A DNA stretch of 6,943 nucleotides from Solirubrobacterales bacterium (lineage in GTDB: Bacteria > Actinomycetota > Thermoleophilia > Solirubrobacterales > Solirubrobacteraceae): assembly GCA_013813955.1 (NCBI GenBank), contig JACCQW010000221.1:1-6943 (forward strand). Direction: 5' to 3'. Each line of letters opens with the position of its first letter. The stretch's first letter is position 1. A program made the translations under genes and the position numbers. The notes under the pieces are model-generated. The model was not told the origin of the DNA. It was given only the letters and a program-made list of their open reading frames with translations, and did no database searches. Below are positions 1 through 5,374 of the stretch, in pieces.

Positions 1-2
1 AC

Positions 3-320
3 AACACGGAGTACGGCGGCGGGCGCTTCGCGACGTACTTCTTCGCCGAGTACCTGAACATCCTCGTGGTCTCGGGGATCGCGGTGACGATGTTCCTCGG
101 CGGCTGGCAGCTGCCGCTGGGCATCGACCCGCCGGGCTGGGTGGACCCGTTCGTGGTCTTCGGCAAGCTCTTCTTCTTCGTCTTCTTGTTCGTATGGATC
201 CGCGCGACGCTCCCGCGGTTGCGCTATGACCAGCTGATGAGCCTCGGGTGGAAGGTGCTGCTGCCGCTGGCGACGCTCAATGCCCTGGTGACCGCGATCG
301 TGGTGGTGGCGACGAACTGA
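3..320 (+). CDS. nuoH: NADH-quinone oxidoreductase subunit H (NuoH), C-terminal part, truncated by the window start
   Basis: Only the last 105 residues are present; the frame is open from base 3 to the TGA at 318-320, and the real start lies upstream. NuoH (ND1) is the membrane subunit that forms much of the quinone-binding chamber and the entrance to the proton-transfer axis. Seen here: the NTEYGG motif followed by FFAEYLN, matching the family pattern of a cytoplasmic TEY-type loop leading into a helix; the FLGGW motif; and the closing RYDQLM...GWK.LLPL block that precedes the last helix. Three hydrophobic stretches fit the final transmembrane helices. An internal GTG at 66 is not a plausible start, because clear NuoH homology continues upstream of it. 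The stop overlaps the nuoI start by one base. Identification is firm; the missing N-terminus cannot be assessed. Confidence 0.96.
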   Translation, partial: NTEYGGGRFATYFFAEYLNILVVSGIAVTMFLGGWQLPLGIDPPGWVDPFVVFGKLFFFVFLFVWIRATLPRLRYDQLMSLGWKVLLPLATLNALVTAIVVVATN

Positions 321-853
321 TGGCCTGGAACCCCGGAGACGACGTCATCCAGATCGAGCGCGCGCCGCAGCCCGGCGGCGCCGGCGGTGCCTACCGCGCG
401 TTCGGCGAGACGCTGCGCGGCCTGAAGACCACGATGGCGCGGGTCTTCGAGGGCACGCACACGATCTCCTACCCCGAGGAGAAGGTGCCGGTCTACCCGC
501 GCTTCCGCGGGCGCCACAAGCTGCACCGCTTCGAGGACACCGGCCTGGAGAAGTGCGTGGGGTGCTCGCTGTGCGCGGCGGCCTGCCCCGCGGACTGCAT
601 CCGCGTGGTCGCCGCTGAGAACACCGCGGAGAACCGGGTGAGCGCGGGCGAGCGCTACGCGGCGGTGTACGAGATCAACCTCTCGCGCTGCATCTTCTGC
701 GGCTACTGCGAGGTCGCGTGCCCGTTCGACGCGATCACCATGGGCAACGACTACGAGATGTCCGACTACAACCGCGGCGACCTCATCTTCACCAAGGAGA
801 TGCTGCTCGCCGAGCCGCTGGACCGCACCCCGCTGCGCTCTGAAGGCGAATAG
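320..853 (+). CDS. nuoI: NADH-quinone oxidoreductase subunit I (NuoI), 2x[4Fe-4S] ferredoxin-type subunit
   Basis: This 177-residue protein is the peripheral-arm subunit (TYKY/Nqo9 family) that carries clusters N6a and N6b and relays electrons towards the last cluster, N2, beside the quinone site. Two ferredoxin motifs of the form CxxCxxCxxxCP are visible: Cys79, Cys82, Cys85, Cys89 and Cys124, Cys127, Cys130, Cys134. In the usual two-cluster fold, the fourth cysteine of each motif ligates the cluster of the other. The preceding [16 protein letters not shown] segment is typical of actinobacterial-type NuoI, and an N-terminal amphipathic region (about residues 22-45) probably sits on the membrane. 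The ATG at 320 is chosen because it overlaps the nuoH TGA and gives a normal family length; the frame also opens at an upstream ATG (248), but that would add 24 residues inside nuoH. An extra Cys93 follows the first motif. Upstream there is only a weak GGTGG-like ribosome site. Confidence 0.97.
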   Translation: MAWNPGDDVIQIERAPQPGGAGGAYRAFGETLRGLKTTMARVFEGTHTISYPEEKVPVYPRFRGRHKLHRFEDTGLEKCVGCSLCAAACPADCIRVVAAENTAENRVSAGERYAAVYEINLSRCIFCGYCEVACPFDAITMGNDYEMSDYNRGDLIFTKEMLLAEPLDRTPLRSEGE

Positions 854-868
854 CCTGCCGCCTCGTCC

Positions 869-1522
869 ATGGCCGAGGTCCTCTTCTTCATCGCGGGCAT
901 CGGCGCGGTTGCGGGTGCGATCGGCGTCATCGCCCTGCGCAATCCGTTCTACAGCGTGCTGGCGCTGGTCTGCCACCTCGTGTCGCTGGCCATGCTGTTC
1001 CTGCTGCTGCGCGCCGAGTTCGTGGCCGCCGCGCAGGTCGTGGTCTACGCGGGCGCGGTGATGGTGCTCTACGTCTTCGTGGTCGCCTACGTGGGCGGCC
1101 AGGACGAGCCGCTGGGCCCGCGCGCCGGCGGCGGGCTGCGCGTCGTCGCCGTGCTGTTCGGCGCCGTGCTGTTCGTCGAGCTGTGCATCGCCACCCTGGG
1201 ATCGGGCCTGAAGGCGATCGGCTCCGACGGCGCGCCCCCGGAGGCGGGCTTCGGCTCGCCCGAGCGCATCGGCGAGCTGCTGCTGACGAAGTTCCTGCTG
1301 CCCTTCGAGGTCGCGTCGTTCCTGCTGCTCATCGCGGCCGTCGGCGCGGTGACGCTGGCGCGCAGGCGCGGCGGGCTGACCGCCGCCGAGGACCAGGCGC
1401 GCTACAGCGCGATGGAGTTCCTGCGCCCGGCGGACACGGGCACCATGGCCGAGGGCGTCGGCGACCGCTCGCCGGCGCCGCTCGTGGAGCCGCGCCCGGC
1501 GCCCCGCGAGGAGCTGCGCTAG
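869..1522 (+). CDS. nuoJ: NADH-quinone oxidoreductase subunit J (NuoJ)
   Basis: This 217-residue membrane subunit (ND6 family) lies between the quinone module and NuoK. Its third helix contains the pi-bulge region that is thought to switch conformation during turnover. Five hydrophobic segments are visible, four before about residue 110 and a last one near residues 147-164. The helix-3 signature [17 protein letters not shown] includes Tyr60, corresponding to the conserved tyrosine near position 59 in E. coli NuoJ, and Glu50 precedes it. After Arg165 a hydrophilic tail of about 50 residues, rich in Pro, Ala and Glu, makes it longer than E. coli NuoJ (about 184 aa). The ATG at 869 is the only sensible start: a TAG at 851-853, which ends nuoI, is in the same frame. 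A 15-base gap separates it from nuoI, without a strong Shine-Dalgarno sequence. Its stop overlaps the nuoK GTG. Confidence 0.95.
   Translation: MAEVLFFIAGIGAVAGAIGVIALRNPFYSVLALVCHLVSLAMLFLLLRAEFVAAAQVVVYAGAVMVLYVFVVAYVGGQDEPLGPRAGGGLRVVAVLFGAVLFVELCIATLGSGLKAIGSDGAPPEAGFGSPERIGELLLTKFLLPFEVASFLLLIAAVGAVTLARRRGGLTAAEDQARYSAMEFLRPADTGTMAEGVGDRSPAPLVEPRPAPREELR
1508..1513 (+). promoter_or_regulatory. Shine-Dalgarno site for nuoK
   Basis: GAGGAG lies inside the end of nuoJ, eight bases before the GTG at 1522. It supports that GTG as the nuoK start, which also overlaps the nuoJ stop. Confidence 0.6.
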
Positions 1523-1821
1523 TGGCGATCGGCTGGTACCTCGCGGTCTCCGCGCTGATCTTCGCCATCGGCGCGGGCGGCGTGCTGACCCGGCGCAGCC
1601 CGCTGGTGATCCTGCTCTGCCTGGAGCTGATGCTCAACGCGGCGAACCTCGCGCTGATCGCCTTCAGCCGCATGCACGGCAACAGCGACGGCCAGATCTT
1701 CGCGATCATCGTGATGGTCGTCGCCGCCTGCGAGGTCACCGTCGGCCTCGGCCTGATCGTGGCGATGTACCGCCGCCGGGTGCCGATCAACGTCGACGGG
1801 CTGCGGGAGCTGCAGGGCTAG
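1522..1821 (+). CDS. nuoK: NADH-quinone oxidoreductase subunit K (NuoK)
   Basis: This 99-residue protein with three transmembrane helices (ND4L family, MrpC-like) connects NuoJ/NuoH to the antiporter-like subunits along the central charged axis. The two glutamates essential for coupling in E. coli (Glu36 and Glu72) are matched by Glu35 in [15 protein letters not shown] and Glu71 in [13 protein letters not shown]. The length equals the usual 99-101 residues. The GTG at 1522 is chosen because it overlaps the TAG of nuoJ by one base, gives the standard length, and has GAGGAG at 1508-1513, eight bases upstream. The frame is open further upstream, but that portion is Arg/Ala/Gly-rich and unlike any NuoK. 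The C-terminal tail ([18 protein letters not shown]) is a short basic and then acidic cytoplasmic extension. The stop overlaps the nuoL start by one base. Confidence 0.96.
   Translation: MAIGWYLAVSALIFAIGAGGVLTRRSPLVILLCLELMLNAANLALIAFSRMHGNSDGQIFAIIVMVVAACEVTVGLGLIVAMYRRRVPINVDGLRELQG
1805..1809 (+). promoter_or_regulatory. Probable Shine-Dalgarno site for nuoL
   Basis: GGGAG lies inside the end of nuoK, eleven bases before the GTG at 1821. The spacing is slightly long and the match is partial, so one-base stop/start coupling with nuoK probably contributes to initiation. Confidence 0.4.
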
Positions 1822-3833
1822 TGGGCTCAGTCGAGCTCTTCGGCTGGCTGACCCTGCTGGCGCCGCTGGCGGGCGCCATCGTTGTCGGACTGTCCGGCCG
1901 GCGCCTGCCCGGCCGCGGCGCGGGCTGGGTGGCCACGGGCGCGCTCGCGCTGTCCTTCGCCTCCGCGATCGGGGCCCTGTTCGCGCTGCAGGACCTCGGC
2001 CACGAGGAGCGCCACGTCGTGGCGGTGGCCTGGGACTACGCCGTAACAGCCGGCGTCGACGCGCAGATCTCGCTGCTGATCGACCCCCTGTCGGTGTTCA
2101 TGATCCTCGTGGTCACCGGGGTCTCGACGCTGATCCACCTGTACTCGATCAGCTACCTGGACTCCGACCGCGGCTACGTCCGCTACTTCGCCTTTCTGAA
2201 CTTCTTCGTCTTCTCGATGCTGCTGCTGGTCCTGGCGGGCAACTTCCTGCTGCTCATCGTCGGGTGGGCGTTCGTCGGCGCGGCGTCCTACATGCTCATC
2301 TCCTTCTGGTTTCGGCGGACCACCGCGACGAACGCGGGCATCAAGGCGTTCGTCATCAACGTGCTGGGCGACGTCGGCCTCGTGCTCGGCACCTACTTCA
2401 TCTTCCGCGGCACCGGCTCACTGGACTTCCTGACTACGTTCGAGCGCGTCGGCGAGGCGTTCTCCACGAACGACGGCGATCTCGTCGCGGGCTGCATCCT
2501 GCTGCTCGTCGGCGCCTTCGCGAAGTCCGCGCAGATCCCACTGCACACCTGGCTTCCGGACGCCATGGAGGGCCCGACGCCGGTCAGCGCGCTCATCCAC
2601 GCGGCGACCATGGTCACGGCGGGCGTGTACCTCATCGCGCGCATGCACCCGCTGTTCGAGCAGGCGCCGGCGGCCGCGGACGTCGGCGCGGTGATCGGCT
2701 GCCTGACGCTCGTCGTCGCGGGCACGATCGGGTTGGCGGTCACCGATCTGAAGCGCGTCATCGCCTACTCGACGATGTCGCAGATCGGCTACATGATCAT
2801 GGCCGTCAGCGCGGGCGCCTACGCGGCCGGCCTCTTTCATCTGATGACGCACGCCTTCTTCAAGGCGCTGCTGTTCATGGCCGCCGGGTCGGTGATCGCG
2901 GCGATGGCCGGGCGCCAGTCGCTGGAGCACATGGGGGGCTTTCGCAGGTCGATGCCGTTCACCTACGGATGCTTCATCGTCGGCGGCCTGGCGCTCGCGG
3001 GCGTGCCGCCGTTCTCGGGCTTCTTCTCCAAGGACGAGATCCTGCTCTACGTCGGCGATCGCGGCGGCTGGTTCTGGATCCTCTACGTCGCGGGATACTT
3101 CGGGTCCTTCCTGACCGCGGTCTACACCTTCCGGATGATCTTCCGCGCGTTCTGGGGTGACCCGGTCCCCGAGGCGCGCGCGCTGGAGCAGGGGCACCTG
3201 TTCCACGCCGACGAGCACACCAACCCGGCCACCGGCGAGGTCGAGGACACCGACGTCGGCTTCCCCGGCCCCGAGCACCACATCGCCGAGCGCGCGCTGC
3301 CGATGCGCCTCGCGATGGGCACGCTGGCGCTGCTGGCGATCGGCGGCGGCCTGTTGCAGGTCCCCGAGGTGACGCACGTCGTCGACAGCTTCCTCGAGCC
3401 CACGTTCGCGGACTCCGCGCTCTACGAGCGCGAGCTCGACGGGGGGCTGACGGTCTTCGGCCTGATACTCGGCGCCGTCGTCGGCGTGGCGGGCATCGCG
3501 GTCGCGTACCTGATCTGGGTGCGCAACCCGCAGATCGCGGTGCGTGCGCGCGAGCGCCTGGCCGGGGCCCACGCCCTGTTCGTCAACAAGTGGTACTTCG
3601 ACGAGCTGATCGGCGCGGTCGTCGTGCGCCCCGCGCAGTGGTTCGGCTCCTTCGCCCAGCAGACCTTCGAGCGCGTCGTCGTCAACGGCGTGCTCGTGGG
3701 CGGCACGACCGGCGTCGTGCGCGCAGGGTCCTCGGCCGTGCGCGCCGCGCAGACGGGGTTCCTGCGCTACTACGCCGCGCTGATCGTGCTCGGGATGGTC
3801 GTCATCGCCTTCTACTTCCTGCTCGTCTCGTGA
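1821..3833 (+). CDS. nuoL: NADH-quinone oxidoreductase subunit L (NuoL), distal antiporter-like proton pump with atypical first channel
   Basis: This 670-residue Mrp-antiporter-like subunit (ND5 family) sits at the far tip of the membrane arm and carries the lateral helix. Kept channel residues, aligned with E. coli by a constant offset of six, are Lys235 (K229), Asp184 (D178), His260 (H254), Asp309 (D303), Lys311, His340, His344 and Lys348 (K342); Lys404 of FFSKDEIL matches K399. Family blocks include DAMEGPTPVSALIHAATMV, YSTMSQIGYM and FHLMTHAFFKALLF. Two normally invariant residues are replaced: Ala150 for the TM5 glutamate (E144) and Val181 for the TM6 arginine (R175). A hydrophilic His/Asp/Glu-rich loop (about residues 446-490) and a long lateral-helix region, including NKWYFDELI, make it longer than E. 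coli NuoL (613 aa). The GTG start at 1821 overlaps the nuoK TAG, with GGGAG at 1805-1809. The reading frame is intact, so this looks like a working, divergent NuoL. Confidence 0.96.
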   Translation: MGSVELFGWLTLLAPLAGAIVVGLSGRRLPGRGAGWVATGALALSFASAIGALFALQDLGHEERHVVAVAWDYAVTAGVDAQISLLIDPLSVFMILVVTGVSTLIHLYSISYLDSDRGYVRYFAFLNFFVFSMLLLVLAGNFLLLIVGWAFVGAASYMLISFWFRRTTATNAGIKAFVINVLGDVGLVLGTYFIFRGTGSLDFLTTFERVGEAFSTNDGDLVAGCILLLVGAFAKSAQIPLHTWLPDAMEGPTPVSALIHAATMVTAGVYLIARMHPLFEQAPAAADVGAVIGCLTLVVAGTIGLAVTDLKRVIAYSTMSQIGYMIMAVSAGAYAAGLFHLMTHAFFKALLFMAAGSVIAAMAGRQSLEHMGGFRRSMPFTYGCFIVGGLALAGVPPFSGFFSKDEILLYVGDRGGWFWILYVAGYFGSFLTAVYTFRMIFRAFWGDPVPEARALEQGHLFHADEHTNPATGEVEDTDVGFPGPEHHIAERALPMRLAMGTLALLAIGGGLLQVPEVTHVVDSFLEPTFADSALYERELDGGLTVFGLILGAVVGVAGIAVAYLIWVRNPQIAVRARERLAGAHALFVNKWYFDELIGAVVVRPAQWFGSFAQQTFERVVVNGVLVGGTTGVVRAGSSAVRAAQTGFLRYYAALIVLGMVVIAFYFLLVS

Positions 3834-5374
3834 CCCTGCACCTGTCGATCATGCTCTGGCTGCCGCTCGCCTTCGGGGTGCTCGGGCTCCTCGCGCCGCG
3901 CTGGGCGGGCCGGGCCGCGGTACTCGGCACCCTGCTGACGCTGGCCTACGCGATCACCTACGTCGTGGACTTCGACGCGGCCGAGGGCGCGCTGCAGTAC
4001 GTCACCGACGAGACCTGGATCGCCGAGCTGGGCATCTCCTACAAGCTGGGCATCGACGGGCTGAACCTCTTCCTCGTCCTGCTCGCTGCGATCCTGTGGT
4101 TCGCCTCGACGCTGTGGGCGCTGCGCCAGGAGTGGGAGAGGCCCGGGCTCTTCTACTTCCACATGGCGCTGGCGCAGACCTCGGTCCTGGGCGCGCTGCT
4201 GGCCCAGGACCTCGCGCTGTTCGTCGTCTTCTTCGACCTCATGCTCGTGCCGTTCTTCTTCCTCACCGGCCAGTGGGGCGGCGCCGACCGCGTCCGCGCG
4301 ACCACGACGCTCGTCATCTACACGCTCGTCGGCTCGCTGCTGATGCTCACCGCGGCGATCGCCACCGGCGTGCTGACCGCGCAGCGCACCGGCGACGAGC
4401 TGACCTTCGACCTCGAGGCGCTCGCCGCGGCGCCGCTGGCCGAGGGCACGCAGGCGTGGATCTTCCTGTTCTTCGCGGCGGCCTTTTTGGTGAAGATGCC
4501 GGCCTTCCCGCTGCACGGCTGGATGCCCGACGGCTACCGCAACATGCCGATCCCGGTGCTTGCGGTCTTCTCCGGGGTGCTCAGCAAGGTGGCCGCGTAT
4601 GGCTTCCTGCGCGTCTGCCTGCCGGTCTTCCCCGACGCCAGCGAGCAGTTCCAGACCCTGTTGCTGCTGATCGCGCTGGCCTCGATCCTCTACGGGTCGG
4701 CGATGGCCTTCACCACGACGCAGACGCGGCTGATCCTCGGCTACTCGTCGGTGGCGCAGCTCGGGTTCATCACGCTCGGGATCTTCGCGCTCAACGAGCG
4801 GGGGGCGCAAGGCGCGGTGTTGCAGGCCTTCAACCACGGTCTGGTCGTCGCGCCGGCGTTCTTCATCGTGGCGCTGGTCGCGGCGCGCGCGGGCGGGTCG
4901 GAGGACCTGCGCGACATGGGCGGCATCGGGATGCGCGCGCCGCTGCTGGCGACGCTGTTTTTGATCGTGGCCTTCGCGACGCTGGCGATGCCCGGCTCGT
5001 CGAACTTCGCCGGTGAGTTCCTGATCCTGCTCGGGGTCTTCGACACGAAGGTCGTTATCGCGATCGTGGCGTTCAGCGGCGTCGTGCTCGCGTCGGTCTA
5101 CGCCCTGCGGTTGTTCATCGGCGCGATGCACAATCGCGCCGGCCCGCAGGTGCTGTCCGCGGAGATCGCGACGCGCGACGCCCTGGTGCTCGTCCCGCTC
5201 GTGCTCGCGATCGTCGCGCTCGCGCTGTACCCGCAGCTGGCGCTGACGCGCAGCGAGGAGACCGTCGGCGAGAAGGTGCGCCCGGCCGCCGTCATCGCCG
5301 GGCAGGCGCCGGCGCCGGCGCCGTTGGGCACGGGATACGCGCCGCTCCCGCCGCCGGAGGCGCCCGGCCCATGA
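3830..5374 (+). CDS. nuoM: NADH-quinone oxidoreductase subunit M (NuoM), middle antiporter-like proton pump
   Basis: This 514-residue polytopic subunit (ND4 family) is the middle proton-pumping module, between NuoN and NuoL. Key residues seen are Lys222 in FLVKMPAFPLHGW (E. coli K234), Lys253 in GVLSKVAAYGFLR (K265, with the same 31-residue spacing), His336 in FNHGL, and Glu396 in NFAGEFLIL (E407). At the essential TM5 site (E. coli Glu144) the motif reads FFDLMLVPFFFL, so the carboxylate is Asp136 instead of Glu. The segment after HGW reads MPDGYRNMPIPVLAVF, which departs from the common PDAH..APTAGS form; I recall similar sequences in other actinobacteria. The last 35 or so residues are a Pro/Ala-rich tail. 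The GTG at 3830 overlaps the nuoL TGA (GTGA) and is preferred, but no Shine-Dalgarno sequence precedes it; the ATG at 3851 would shorten the N-terminus by seven residues. Its stop overlaps the nuoN start. Confidence 0.95.
   Translation: MTLHLSIMLWLPLAFGVLGLLAPRWAGRAAVLGTLLTLAYAITYVVDFDAAEGALQYVTDETWIAELGISYKLGIDGLNLFLVLLAAILWFASTLWALRQEWERPGLFYFHMALAQTSVLGALLAQDLALFVVFFDLMLVPFFFLTGQWGGADRVRATTTLVIYTLVGSLLMLTAAIATGVLTAQRTGDELTFDLEALAAAPLAEGTQAWIFLFFAAAFLVKMPAFPLHGWMPDGYRNMPIPVLAVFSGVLSKVAAYGFLRVCLPVFPDASEQFQTLLLLIALASILYGSAMAFTTTQTRLILGYSSVAQLGFITLGIFALNERGAQGAVLQAFNHGLVVAPAFFIVALVAARAGGSEDLRDMGGIGMRAPLLATLFLIVAFATLAMPGSSNFAGEFLILLGVFDTKVVIAIVAFSGVVLASVYALRLFIGAMHNRAGPQVLSAEIATRDALVLVPLVLAIVALALYPQLALTRSEETVGEKVRPAAVIAGQAPAPAPLGTGYAPLPPPEAPGP
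5305..5322 (+). repeat. Short tandem repeat, 3 x GGCGCC, in the nuoM tail
   Basis: Three perfect head-to-tail copies of the palindromic hexamer GGCGCC occur near the 3' end of nuoM. Read in the nuoM frame (from 5306) they encode alternating Ala-Pro (APAPAP) within a Pro/Ala-rich tail. Gain or loss of a unit would keep the frame and change the tail by two residues. Confidence 0.8.
5356..5360 (+). promoter_or_regulatory. Shine-Dalgarno site for nuoN
   Basis: GGAGG lies in the codons for the last few residues of NuoM, ten bases before the ATG at 5371. It is the best ribosome-binding match among the junctions in this window and fixes the nuoN start at the ATGA overlap. Confidence 0.65.

Noticed and set aside
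248..319. Upstream extension of nuoI to the ATG at 248
   Set aside because: The extra 24 residues overlap conserved nuoH coding sequence and do not resemble a NuoI N-terminus; the ATG at 320 gives normal length and a stop/start overlap.
1894..1917. GC-rich inverted repeats (CGGCCG-type) early in nuoL as a possible hairpin
   Set aside because: They lie within the coding frame for a Gly/Arg/Pro-rich stretch; such palindromes are expected by chance at this GC content, and no T-run follows.
2268..2270. The NuoL Ala150 codon as a simple sequencing error (GAG read as GCG)
   Set aside because: It cannot be excluded from one sequence, but Arg-to-Val at 2361-2363 and Asp-to-Gly at 2238-2240 affect the same local charge network, which makes an isolated base error less likely.
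2264..3160. A 298-codon plus-strand open frame inside nuoL
   Set aside because: An Arg/Gly/His-rich out-of-frame shadow of nuoL, with no family resemblance.
2418..3572. A 384-codon open frame on the minus strand opposite nuoL
   Set aside because: Charged low-complexity translation with no motif; nuoL on the other strand explains the openness of the frame.
3812..5131. A 439-codon open frame on the minus strand opposite nuoM
   Set aside because: Same artefact: an extremely charged, repetitive translation lying exactly opposite a well-conserved membrane protein.
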